Source: Mesorhizobium sp. WSM4306
Lineage (GTDB): Bacteria; Pseudomonadota; Alphaproteobacteria; Rhizobiales; Rhizobiaceae
Direction of reading: 5' to 3'
Length of the DNA stretch: 44,963 nucleotides
Assembly (NCBI RefSeq): GCF_007003975.1
Contig: NZ_VFTC01000041.1
Span: 1-44,963, forward strand
Below, piece by piece: positions 8,089 through 16,326 of the stretch. Positions within the stretch are counted from its first letter, which is position 1. Every line of letters begins with the position of its first letter. Both the position numbers and the translations under genes were made by a program. The notes beneath the pieces are model-generated. The model searched no databases. It worked only from the letters and a program-made list of their open reading frames with translations, and had not been told where the DNA came from.

Positions 8089-9117
8089 CTACATGGTCTT
8101 CCCGGCGGCGAAGGCGTCGCGCTGGCTCTGGCGCTCGGCGTCGGGAGCCGAAACCAGGCCGTACTGGGCGAGCGGGCTTTCCGGGCCGATCATCTGGTCG
8201 TCAAGGAAGAACTCGACATATTCCTTGAGGCCGGGAACGACACCGAGATGCGCCTTCTTGACGTAGAAGAACAGCGGGCGCGAAACCGGATACTTGCCGG
8301 TCGCGATTGTCTCGGTCGAAGGCACGATGCCTTCCACGGTGGCGACCTTCAGCTTGTCGGCATTGTTCTCGTAGAAGGCGAGGCCGAACACGCCGACGCC
8401 GGTCTTGTTGGAGTCGATGCGGGCGAGCGTCTCGGTGTAGTCGCCGTCAATGTCGACAGCCTTGCCGTCCTTGCGGATGGCGATGCAGGTCTTGCCGATT
8501 TCCTTGTCGTCGGCGATGCCGGCGGCCTTCAGGGCGGCCTTGTCGCAGCCGGCGTCGAGAAGCTTGGTCTCGAACACTTCGCGGGTGCCGTGCTTTTCAC
8601 CGGGGATGTAGGCGGCGATATCCCAGTCGGGCAGCTTCGGGTTGACCTGGTTCCACTTGGTGTTCGGATTGTCGACGAGCTTGCCGTCAACCACCAGCTT
8701 GGCGGCGAGCGCCTTGTAGATGTCGGCGGGAACCAGCGCCCAATCCGGGCCCTTGATGTCGGTGGCGAAGACGATGCCGTCATAGCCGATGCGGACTTCC
8801 TGGACTTCCTTCACGCCGGCGTCGGCGCAGGACTTCAGTTCGTCCTTCTTGATCGGACGCGAGGAGTTGGCGATGTCGATGGTGTCTTCGCCGACGCCCT
8901 TGCAGAATTCCTTGATGCCGGCGCCGCTGCCGCCGGACTCGACCACCGGGGTCTTGAAGTTGGTGAAGGTTTCGCCGAACTGCTCGGCGACGATCTTGGC
9001 GTAGGGTAGCACGGTCGACGAACCGGCGACCTGGATCTGGTCGCGTGCAGCGGCGACGCCCGACGATGCGGCGAACGCTACCGCCACGGCCGACGCCGTA
9101 ACGAGGAATTTCTTCAT
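8089..9117 (-). CDS. pstS: Phosphate ABC transporter periplasmic binding protein PstS
   Basis: A 342-residue periplasmic phosphate-binding protein and the first gene of the pst operon. It has a clear Sec signal peptide (MKKFLVTASAVAVAFAASSG, cleavage near VAA-A). The mature protein starts with the PstS hallmark VAGSSTVLPY and continues with ESGGSGAGIKEF and DIANSSRPI, which line the phosphate site. GEKHGTREVFETK and the late FFYVKKAHLG are typical of the rhizobial and pseudomonad PstS type. The ATG at 9117 follows AGGAGC. A three-repeat Pho box lies 79-107 bp upstream, so expression should rise on phosphate starvation through PhoB. Confidence 0.96.
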   Translation of the reverse strand: MKKFLVTASAVAVAFAASSGVAAARDQIQVAGSSTVLPYAKIVAEQFGETFTNFKTPVVESGGSGAGIKEFCKGVGEDTIDIANSSRPIKKDELKSCADAGVKEVQEVRIGYDGIVFATDIKGPDWALVPADIYKALAAKLVVDGKLVDNPNTKWNQVNPKLPDWDIAAYIPGEKHGTREVFETKLLDAGCDKAALKAAGIADDKEIGKTCIAIRKDGKAVDIDGDYTETLARIDSNKTGVGVFGLAFYENNADKLKVATVEGIVPSTETIATGKYPVSRPLFFYVKKAHLGVVPGLKEYVEFFLDDQMIGPESPLAQYGLVSAPDAERQSQRDAFAAGKTM

Positions 9118-9195
9118 GTGGCCTGCTCCTGTTCGGAATATGGTCTCTCGGCGCCCTCTTCAGCCGGCGCCCGCTGAGGCCAATAGCCTTCGATT

Positions 9196-9224
9196 ATTAC
9201 AGTCGCATGACAGTTTCGTGTCAG
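9196..9224 (-). promoter_or_regulatory. Pho box upstream of pstS
   Basis: Read on the minus strand there are three 7-bp direct repeats, CTGACAC, CTGTCAT and CTGTAAT, each separated by 4 bp and so 11 bp apart. This is the classic PhoB-binding arrangement, and the middle repeat is the exact consensus. The pstS start codon lies about 80 bp downstream. Confidence 0.88.
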
Positions 9225-9547
9225 CCCGGTAAACGTCGGATGGACGCACCGAAAGCTGCAGCCGGCCAGGCTCTTCGCGAGAGCCGCAGTTTGCCGCTGG
9301 AATCATAAGCTTGCGGGATTCTGCGCCGGCATTTGTCCCGGCAGATCGCGGGCTGCGATGCCGAGAAAGAAAAACCGGACGGGAGCGCGTTGCCCGTGGC
9401 CAGAGCGTGTCTTGGCCGAGCCATCGCCAAAAACAGGTCCGTTGGGGTAGATTTCGACGCTGTTTCTTTGTCGGCGGTCGCTTGCTCCCGCCCGTAACTG
9501 AATGAGCGGTTGAGTTGCCGCCATTTTCCCGACTGGGCGCAAGCTTT
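9225..9547. other. Intergenic stretch with no recognised feature
   Basis: The 320 bp between the Pho box and the palindrome at 9548 hold short open frames on both strands, but none has a ribosome site together with protein-like composition. I see no RNA gene or repeat here. Confidence 0.5.
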
Positions 9548-9571
9548 GATATGGTGCGATCGCACCATATC
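9548..9571. promoter_or_regulatory. Perfect 24-bp palindrome
   Basis: The left arm GATATGGTGCGA (9548-9559) is followed directly by its exact reverse complement TCGCACCATATC, with GCGATCGC at the centre. It sits 44 bp beyond the stop of the large histidine kinase gene and over 400 bp upstream of pstS. With no T-run it is a poor terminator. It looks more like a dimeric regulator site, but no gene starts close by. Confidence 0.5.
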
Positions 9572-9614
9572 CCTGGACGTCGCGGCACCGCCGAATCCCG
9601 GCGCGGAAAATTCG

Positions 9615-12600
9615 CTAGCCGGCGTCTCGTTGGGCTTGGCCCGATATGCCAACCCAGCGTTCGACCTTTTCGAGCAGCGCCTTCGGGCTGATTGGCTTGG
9701 GCAGATAGTCGTCCATGCCGGCTTCCAGGCAGCGCTCGCGATCGCCCTTCAAGGCATGCGCGGTGACGCCGACGACCGGGATATGCGTGCCGCTCTCTTG
9801 CTCCAGCCGGCGAATCGCGGCCGTGGCTTCGAGCCCGTTCATCTCCGGCATCGAGACGTCCATCAGGATCATGCGCGGATTGAGCCGGCCGAAAGCGTCG
9901 AGCGCCTTGCGACCGTTGCCGACGATCTCGAAACTGTAGCCGGTTTCACCGAGGATCTGGGTGAACACCATCTGGTTCACCTCATTGTCCTCGGCAACGA
10001 GGATGTCGAGCCCGCGTTCGTTGCCACCGGCCCGGGCGCGGGCGCGCAGTGGCGGCGGATGTAGTTGCGCCCGCTCGGATGCGGCCCGTGCCGGCGGCGC
10101 AGACACCGGCTGTACTATCGCCTGGCCGGAGCTGTCGCTTGCTGTGTGTTCCTCACGGCCATCCGTCGTGCCGTGGCGATGGCGCTGGATGGTCGCGACC
10201 AGCGTCTCCAGCAGCACCGAGGAGCGCGCCGGCTTGATCAGCTGCGCGTCGATGCCGAGGTCGCGGTAGCTGGTGTTGGCGAGCGACTGGTCGACCGAGG
10301 TCAGCATGATGATCGGCGTGTCAGCCAGCCCTGCGGTGTTGCGCACGATGCGCGCCATTTCCGCGCCGCTCATCCCCGGCATCTGGTAGTCGAGCACGAC
10401 GCAGTCGACCGGCACGCCATAGGCAGCCGCGGCGACCAGCACCTTCAGCCCTTCGGCGCCGCTTTCGGCGGCGCAGGAATCGAACGTCCACGAAACCATC
10501 TGCTCGGTCAGGATCGAGCGGTTGACGGCGTTATCGTCGACGATCAGCACCCGCGCGCCGGTAACGTCCACCGGCATGATGCGCTGCCGCGTCTGCTGGC
10601 CGGCCCTGGGCAGCGTGACGGTGAACCAGAAGGTCGAGCCCTTGCCTTCGGCGCTCTCGACGCCGATCTCGCCGTCCATCAACTCGACCAGCCGCGAGGT
10701 GATGGCAAGGCCGAGCCCGGTGCCTTCGTGGCGCCTGGTCGACGAGGTATCGACCTGATTGAACTTTTCGAAGACGGCCTTCAGCTTGTCCTCCGGAATG
10801 CCGATGCCGGTGTCGGTGACCGAGATGGTGAGCCTGGTTCCGGCCACAACCCTCTCGCCGGTGACATCGACCAGCACATGGCCTTCGTCGGTGAACTTCA
10901 CCGCATTGCCGAGCAGATTGGTGACGATCTGCCTTATGCGGCCGACATCGCCGATGAACAGGCTTTCCAGGCCTGGCTCGACGCGCACGATCAGTTCGAG
11001 ATCCTTCTCCTTGGCGCGTGTCGACACCAGCGTCGCCACATCCTCGATCGCCTCGGGCAGGTTGAACGGCGCCGGATCGAGCACGAGCTGCCCGGCATCG
11101 ATCTTGGAGAAATCGAGGATGTCGTTGATGATGGTCAAAAGCGCGTTGCCCGACTTGACGATGATGTCGGTGAACGTCTTCTGCTTGGTGTCGAGGTCGG
11201 ATTTGGCGAGCAGCTCGGCCATGCCCAGCACGCCGTTCATCGGCGTGCGGATCTCGTGGCTCATATTGGCCAAAAATTCCGACTTGGCGCGGTCGGCGAG
11301 CACGGCGCGCTGGCGCGCCTCACGCAGCTCGGCCTCGCGCATCTTCAATTCGGTGATGTCGGTGGTCGATCCGATGAGATAGAGCGAACCGTCGGAGGCG
11401 ATCATCGCGCCCTTGCGCGCGAACTGGTGGCGCACATTGCCGTCGGCAAGCGTCACCGTCTCCTCGATCTCCTGAGTCTCGCCGGTGCGCAGCACGGCCA
11501 TATCACCGGCGACAAAGGCCTCGCCGTCCGCGCCGAAGATCTCGACGTCGGTCTTGCCGATCGCCTCCTCCTTGCTCAGGCCGGTAAGGTCGCACCAGCC
11601 CTTGTTGACGTAGAATTGGCGCAGGTCCGAGCGCTTGGCGTAGATCGACACCGGCACGTTGTCGATGAGATTGCGGAACACCTCGTTCTCGCGCATGCTT
11701 TCTTCCAGCGCCTGCTCGCGCGCCTTGACCTCGGTGATGTCGGTGCTGGAGCCGACCAGATGCACCGACCCGTCGAGCGCCACCAGGCGGCTCTTGCGCG
11801 TCATCAATTGCCGCACCGTGCCGTCGCGATGCGTGACGGGCTCCTCGACCTCGCGCACTGCCCCGGCGACGACCACTTCGGTGTCGTCATGGCTGTAGCT
11901 TTCGGCATCGTCGGCGCCGAACAGCTGGCGATCGGTGCGGCCGATGACATCTTCCTTGGCCAGACCAGTGATCGCGCACCAGGCCTTGTTGACGAATTCG
12001 ATGCTGAGATCCTGCGCCTTGATGAAAGCAGCGACCGGCAATTCGTCCATGACATGGCGGAACAGGTCGATCTGGCGCATCGAATCCTGCAGCGCCTTTT
12101 CGCGGCTCTTGATGTCGGAAATGTCGACGCGCACGCCGATGAAGGTGCCGTCCTCGGTCCGCATATCGTAGACCTGGTACCAGCGGCCGTCCGCGTTGCG
12201 CCGTTCGTAGGAGGAGTTCGGCAAGTGGTAGCGGGCGAGGATGGCATTGAGCCAGACATCGCGATCGCCATCATAGAGTCTGTCGATCTCGGGATCGCCG
12301 CTCGATCGGAAATAGCCGACCGAGTGTCCCAGTTCCAGCGCGTCGCGGAAGCTGCTGCCGGGCTGCCATGCCGGCACCAGCGCCGGCAGCGTGTCCTGCA
12401 GCTTGCGGTTGGCGAAAACGAACTTGTCGTCGCGGTCGTAGATGATGACGGCCGCGGGGAGCGATTCCAGCACGGTGGCCAAGTTCTTGCGGGCGTCCTC
12501 GGCTTCCGTCTCGCGGCGCTTCATGTCGGAAATGTCGAACAGGAAACCGGCGACATAGTTGCGGCCGCTCGGCATGCCGACGCGGTTCTTGCGCACGATG

Positions 12601-14171
12601 CGCGAGCGCCTGGCGCCCTCGACTTCGAAATTCTCCTCCACCTCGTAAGGCGTGCCGGTCGCGAGCACGGTGCGTTCGCTGTCTTCGAACAGCGCGGCGT
12701 CCTTCCCCGGCATGAAGTCGCCGCCATGCCTGCCCAGCATCGCTTGCGGCGTCTGTCCGAACAGCGCGGAGAACGCCTCGTTGACGAAGACAAAGCGCAG
12801 GTTGTCGTCCTTGACGAAGATCGGGTCCTCGACGGCGTTGATCACCGCTTCGGCCAGCCTTGATTTTTCCAGCGCATCGGCGAGCTCCGCTTCGCGGTCC
12901 TTCATCTCGCTGACGTCGACATAGGAGATCAGCCTTTTGCCGCCGGCGAGCGGCGCCGTCGATGCAATGAGCGTGCGCCCGTCGTTGCGCGGCAATTGCC
13001 TGGAGCCTGCCACGCCGGCCATGATTTCGGCCTCGCGCTCTGCCATGTGGCGCTGCCATGTCGCGTCGTCGGTGCCGTAGGGGTCCATGTCGCGGCTGGC
13101 CTGCATCAGCTCGCGGAAGCCGCAGCCGATACCGGCGCGGTGCGGATCGATTTTCCAGAAATCATAGAAGGCGCGGTTGATCACCTCCGCGCGCATGTCC
13201 GCATCGAGGACAAGCACGCCGATCGGCATCTGGTCGACCATCGTGCGCAGATTGGCAAAGGTTTCGGCGGCCCTTGCGTTGGCGCTTTCGATTGCCGCAT
13301 CGCGAAGCTTGAGCTCGGTGACGTCATAGTAGGTCAGCAACCGCTTGCCGCCGGACAGCGCCGTCACCGAGAACATCATCGTGCGGCCGTTGGCATGGAT
13401 GAACTCGCGCGGCGCAACCGAGCCGGCGCGGATCTCCTCGATACGGGCGGCGAGGTAATGCTGCCACTGCTGTTCGTCGAGATCGCCATAGATGCCGTTG
13501 CGGCGGTTGAGCTCCATCAGGAGGCTGAACGGCGCGCCGACGGTGACGGCGCCGTCCGGAATCCTGGAGAGGTCGCGATAGGCCTTGTTGACGATGAGCG
13601 TGTCGAGCTTGGCGTCGAGCAGCACGACGCCCATGTGCATGGCATCCATCGTCCGCTCGAGATCAGCAAGATGCTGCGTGCTTTCGCCTGCCGCCGGCGG
13701 CACCTGCCGAAGGTCGTCCAGCGCACCGGCCAGCGCCGTGACGTTGCGGCCAATGCCGCGATAGCCGGTAAACTTGCCCTCGCTGTCGAAACGGGGCGAG
13801 CCGGTGATCGAAACCCAGCGGCAGCCGGGGCGGCCGCCCTTCAATTCATAGACGAAGTCGCGAAACGGCCGATGCGCCTGCAGATCCTCCAAATGTGCGG
13901 CGGCGTGTCGATTGCCGTGCACCATCTGCTTGAGGAAATCGAAGCGAAAGCGACCAAGAATGCTGGCGGGATCGATGCCGGTGGCGGCCTGGTAATTTTC
14001 CGAAAGCCAGGAAAAGCGCAGTTCGGCGTCGGTCTCCCAGACCCAGTCGGCGTCGGCCTCGACCAGTTCGCGCAGCGCTTCGGGTGAACCCCTGACGGAC
14101 GTATCCTCGCCGATCACAGCCCCCTCTCGGGGACGGCGTCCGCCGCGTGTTCCAACAGTCCCGTCAGCCAT
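9615..14171 (-). CDS. Soluble multi-PAS hybrid sensor histidine kinase with two receiver domains
   Basis: A 1518-residue sensor kinase. By eye there are about seven PAS domains over residues 30-945. PAS2 and PAS3 are alike (both with NGRTMMFS- or DGRTLIAS-type ends), and PAS6 and PAS7 are close copies (FVNKAWCAITGLAKEDVIG against YVNKGWCDLTGLSKEEAIG), which suggests internal duplication. HisKA follows with His972 in MSHEIRTPMNG. The ATPase domain has the N-box LLGNAVKFTDEG and the G-boxes DTGIGIPEDK and GTGLGLAI. Receiver 1 has Asp1261 (VVLDYQMPG) and receiver 2 has Asp1438 (LMDVSMPEMNG). No membrane helix or signal peptide is seen, so it should sense a cytoplasmic cue. A terminal Hpt domain is absent, so it needs a separate phosphotransfer protein. 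The ligand is unknown. It is not PhoR, despite its position upstream of pstS. Confidence 0.92.
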   Translation of the reverse strand: MADGTVGTRGGRRPREGAVIGEDTSVRGSPEALRELVEADADWVWETDAELRFSWLSENYQAATGIDPASILGRFRFDFLKQMVHGNRHAAAHLEDLQAHRPFRDFVYELKGGRPGCRWVSITGSPRFDSEGKFTGYRGIGRNVTALAGALDDLRQVPPAAGESTQHLADLERTMDAMHMGVVLLDAKLDTLIVNKAYRDLSRIPDGAVTVGAPFSLLMELNRRNGIYGDLDEQQWQHYLAARIEEIRAGSVAPREFIHANGRTMMFSVTALSGGKRLLTYYDVTELKLRDAAIESANARAAETFANLRTMVDQMPIGVLVLDADMRAEVINRAFYDFWKIDPHRAGIGCGFRELMQASRDMDPYGTDDATWQRHMAEREAEIMAGVAGSRQLPRNDGRTLIASTAPLAGGKRLISYVDVSEMKDREAELADALEKSRLAEAVINAVEDPIFVKDDNLRFVFVNEAFSALFGQTPQAMLGRHGGDFMPGKDAALFEDSERTVLATGTPYEVEENFEVEGARRSRIVRKNRVGMPSGRNYVAGFLFDISDMKRRETEAEDARKNLATVLESLPAAVIIYDRDDKFVFANRKLQDTLPALVPAWQPGSSFRDALELGHSVGYFRSSGDPEIDRLYDGDRDVWLNAILARYHLPNSSYERRNADGRWYQVYDMRTEDGTFIGVRVDISDIKSREKALQDSMRQIDLFRHVMDELPVAAFIKAQDLSIEFVNKAWCAITGLAKEDVIGRTDRQLFGADDAESYSHDDTEVVVAGAVREVEEPVTHRDGTVRQLMTRKSRLVALDGSVHLVGSSTDITEVKAREQALEESMRENEVFRNLIDNVPVSIYAKRSDLRQFYVNKGWCDLTGLSKEEAIGKTDVEIFGADGEAFVAGDMAVLRTGETQEIEETVTLADGNVRHQFARKGAMIASDGSLYLIGSTTDITELKMREAELREARQRAVLADRAKSEFLANMSHEIRTPMNGVLGMAELLAKSDLDTKQKTFTDIIVKSGNALLTIINDILDFSKIDAGQLVLDPAPFNLPEAIEDVATLVSTRAKEKDLELIVRVEPGLESLFIGDVGRIRQIVTNLLGNAVKFTDEGHVLVDVTGERVVAGTRLTISVTDTGIGIPEDKLKAVFEKFNQVDTSSTRRHEGTGLGLAITSRLVELMDGEIGVESAEGKGSTFWFTVTLPRAGQQTRQRIMPVDVTGARVLIVDDNAVNRSILTEQMVSWTFDSCAAESGAEGLKVLVAAAAYGVPVDCVVLDYQMPGMSGAEMARIVRNTAGLADTPIIMLTSVDQSLANTSYRDLGIDAQLIKPARSSVLLETLVATIQRHRHGTTDGREEHTASDSSGQAIVQPVSAPPARAASERAQLHPPPLRARARAGGNERGLDILVAEDNEVNQMVFTQILGETGYSFEIVGNGRKALDAFGRLNPRMILMDVSMPEMNGLEATAAIRRLEQESGTHIPVVGVTAHALKGDRERCLEAGMDDYLPKPISPKALLEKVERWVGISGQAQRDAG

Positions 14172-14360
14172 TCCGTTCCCACCCCGAAAGCCAAGGCCGA
14201 ACCCCCTCAGCGGTTCGCCGGCGGAATGTGCCCGAGAAGCATTAATGATCCGCTAACCATAACGACTCCAAACTCCAACCAGAGCCCACATTGCCCTGCG
14301 GTATTCCGCCGGTTGTCGGCGGAACCCCGGCCGGGCTATAAGTCGGCAGGGGTATTGCGG

Positions 14361-14714
14361 ATGACTGGTTGGATCGTGCCTTGTTTCCTGGGGCTGACGC
14401 TGCTTGCGAGCAGCGGCTGCGCGCGCAGCTATGACGGCACGGTTGTGATCCCGAGGCCGCTCGATATCAGGCGGGTCTGGGATCGCGATCCGTCGCAGAC
14501 CGAGGCCAGCAAGATGCAGGCGGCAGCTGGTGTGTTTCCGACGCCGCCGCCGCAGGAGCCGTACCGGCCTGCGGCGCGCCGACAGACGACACCGGCTCCG
14601 CCGAGACGGCACGTCAGGTCCAGCCCGCCCGCGACGACTTCCGAACCGGCCAACCCGCTCACCTGCAAGAATGTCAGCCAGCCCGGCAAACGCTACAAGA
14701 TGGTCTGTGAATAG
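14361..14714 (+). CDS. Small proline-rich putative lipoprotein
   Basis: A 117-residue protein starting at the ATG at 14361. The hydrophobic signal (IVPCFLGLTLLASSGC) ends in a cysteine at about residue 21 that could be lipidated; Ser rather than Leu at position -3 makes the lipobox atypical. The mature part is short, charged and proline-rich (PTPPPQEPYRP) and ends with two cysteines (LTCKNVSQPGKRYKMVCE). I do not recognise a family. It diverges from the PAS kinase gene, so the 190 bp between them probably hold both promoters. An upstream extension of the open frame to 14226 is not protein-like. Confidence 0.6.
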   Translation: MTGWIVPCFLGLTLLASSGCARSYDGTVVIPRPLDIRRVWDRDPSQTEASKMQAAAGVFPTPPPQEPYRPAARRQTTPAPPRRHVRSSPPATTSEPANPLTCKNVSQPGKRYKMVCE

Positions 14715-14753
14715 CCTGATGCACGTCGCCGAAAGCGGCCCGCGGTTTTGGGA

Positions 14754-15110
14754 TCAAGACATGGATAAAACAGGGTATTTCGGCGCCGCGCGGCTCACTC
14801 CGCCGGGAAGAAAGCCGGCCCGACCATCCTGACCGGCCGCGAGAAAGCTTCGACCGACTGCTGCTGGGCAGCGCCCGTGGCCTCTGCCCATCGCACTTTG
14901 CGCCGTGCAGCGGCGTTGCCTCTCCAGGCCCTGGATCGCCGCAAGCTGGCGGCGCAGCTGCGCAAGCTCGGAGCTGATCCCGCCGCCGCGGCCGGACGAT
15001 GCCATCTGGTCCCTGAGTGCGGCGCAAGCATCGGCGAGGGCAGCCGAGCTTCCGAGGACGGTCGCCGTCATCACCAGTGCAAAGATCACAACTGGCCACA
15101 AACGCATCAT
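14754..15110 (-). CDS. Small exported protein of unknown function
   Basis: A 118-residue open frame with a good signal peptide (MMRLWPVVIFALVMTATVLG, cleavage near ALA-D) and an AGGGGCG ribosome site. After cleavage comes a short cysteine-containing helical segment (DACAALRDQMASS, then SELAQLRRQLAAIQ and a second Cys). This resembles the start of DUF2865-type exported proteins, in which glycine loops separate cysteine-anchored helices. The last 50 residues are Arg/Gly/Ala-rich and look less convincing, so the gene may be truncated or frameshifted after about residue 70. It converges on the lipoprotein gene. Confidence 0.5.
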   Translation of the reverse strand: MMRLWPVVIFALVMTATVLGSSAALADACAALRDQMASSGRGGGISSELAQLRRQLAAIQGLERQRRCTAQSAMGRGHGRCPAAVGRSFLAAGQDGRAGFLPGGVSRAAPKYPVLSMS

Positions 15111-15400
15111 CGGCGCCCCTGGTCCTTGTACCCTGTGGAGCCGATAGCCGCTCCAGCCGATTGAGCCTCAATATATGAGGCAAGTCTAATTCAGCGGAAT
15201 GTCAGCAACAGTCAGGTATTTTACGCCACTGTATTATGCCGTCTCCTGTAAATTCGCTATTACACTTTTGTTTCAAGATTGAGACGAAGCCAGGCATCGA
15301 CGATGGCTGGGCGCCGCCATGATCAATCCCGCGCTATCGGCCCTTGCGGTTGAAACCTTTCTCCGCTGTCTCGCGTTGTATCGGGCAAAGGAGACCGAAG

Positions 15401-15616
15401 ATGTCTATTCACTTCACTGTCTCTGGCCTGACCAGGAACCTGTTCCACTCGCTGGGACTGGACCATGAGCGGGCGCCGAGAGCGCTCGACCCCGAACAGA
15501 GCCTGCTTTTGGAATGCTATCTGGCCGGGCAGATTCCGGAATCCGCCTGGGCCGACTACGTTTTCGAGACACCGGACCTGCAACGGCATGTCGACATAAG
15601 GCGCCGGCACAACTGA
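15401..15616 (+). CDS. Small conserved-looking hypothetical protein
   Basis: A 71-residue protein starting at the ATG at 15401 with a good AAAGGAG site seven bases before it. It is hydrophilic overall, with no signal or membrane segment. A segment rich in Leu and acidic residues (DPEQSLLLECYLAGQIPESA) looks helical, and the C-terminus is basic (HVDIRRRHN). I recognise no family. A dispersed repeat begins three bases after the stop codon. The 290 bp before the gene (15111-15400) show no further feature. Confidence 0.6.
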   Translation: MSIHFTVSGLTRNLFHSLGLDHERAPRALDPEQSLLLECYLAGQIPESAWADYVFETPDLQRHVDIRRRHN

Positions 15617-15618
15617 TC

Positions 15619-15717
15619 AGAGCAATTCCAAGAAAAGTGTGAGCGGTTTTTCGTCCGGAATTGCGTCAAAACAACGAGAGAGCGGGTCGCCGTTTCTGTG
15701 GAGCGGTGAAACGCTCT
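15619..15717. repeat. Two-hairpin dispersed repeat, copy 1
   Basis: The first hairpin pairs GCAATTCC (15622-15629) with GGAATTGC (15657-15664) and encloses AAAAGTGTGAGCGGTTTT. The second, weaker hairpin is bounded by AGAGCG and CGCTCT (15679-15717). It closely matches the element at 31415-31519. The core loop also recurs at 38971-39019. Confidence 0.85.
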
Positions 15718-15725
15718 ACCGATCG

Positions 15726-16094
15726 CTATTGCTTGGGCGAGGCGAACTGCATGGTGAAGACATTGCCAGCGACGCCTTGTGCAAGCTTGGGCGAGAAGTT
15801 CAGCGGCAGACATTTCTGCAGAGCAGTGGTCGCGGCGTCGACAAACGCTTTCTTGGCATTGGCGTCGCCGTCGACCTTGATCGCCGTCGGTCGCGGCGGA
15901 CCAATCAGCATTCCGTCGCGCTTGAAGCTGAAGCTCAAGGTGACGGTGGCATTTCCAGCATCGGCCGGCGGCGTCCAGCACGCCTGGATCGCATCGCCGA
16001 CTTCGCTCATCGTGTCGAGCGGCGCGGCATTGGACGGATAGCCTCCGGCCAACACAACACCGGCAATCGCAAACAATGTCGCCACGCCCTTCAT
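15726..16094 (-). CDS. Exported protein with TonB/TolA C-terminal-like fold
   Basis: A 122-residue protein from the ATG at 16094 with a strong GAGGAG site. The signal peptide (ATLFAIAGVVLAGG) is cleaved near SNA-A. The mature part of about 100 residues has the pattern of small TonB/TolA C-terminal-like domains: AIQACWTPP near the start, a beta strand TVTLSFSFKRDG, then a helix with paired alanines and a C-terminal strand (VFTMQFASP). Two cysteines, in QACW and LQKCLPL, could form the disulfide usual in that fold. A periplasmic location is likely. The function and the family assignment are tentative. It stands alone. Confidence 0.65.
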   Translation of the reverse strand: MKGVATLFAIAGVVLAGGYPSNAAPLDTMSEVGDAIQACWTPPADAGNATVTLSFSFKRDGMLIGPPRPTAIKVDGDANAKKAFVDAATTALQKCLPLNFSPKLAQGVAGNVFTMQFASPKQ

Positions 16095-16221
16095 AGCAAA
16101 GCTCCTCGTACCTCGGCCGCCAAGGATGATGGTAGGGTCGACGCCAACAATGGCAATATGCCTGATGGCAGACTTTATGGCAGAGCGCGGGGACGCGCCT
16201 GATGGCACATCGGCGAAAAGC

Positions 16222-16248
16222 AAAAAGGCCGGCATTGCGCCGACCTTT
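16222..16248 (-). terminator. Rho-independent terminator for the GST/VOC operon
   Basis: On the minus strand AAAGGTCGGC pairs with GCCGGCCTTT across a five-base loop and is followed by a short T-run. It lies about 80 bp after the stop of the GST-like gene. Confidence 0.65.
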
Positions 16249-16326
16249 CCTTCCACTTCGGCGCCAGTACATCCGTGGTCGCGGGGTGGATTGCCCTCAA
16301 TAGACAGGGCTTTGGTTAACGAATCC

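Noticed and set aside
9160..9652. Overlapping minus-strand frames between pstS and the kinase
   Set aside because: They cover the Pho box and the palindrome, have no ribosome site and no protein-like composition.
10065..12863. Long plus-strand open frame (932 codons) opposite the histidine kinase gene
   Set aside because: It is antisense to a protein with clear PAS, HisKA and receiver motifs. The product is Arg/His/Asp-rich and repetitive, mirroring the PAS repeats, and has no ribosome site. This is a normal high-GC shadow frame.
12996..14087. Second long plus-strand frame opposite the kinase N-terminus
   Set aside because: Same reason: low-information composition, antisense to the PAS region.
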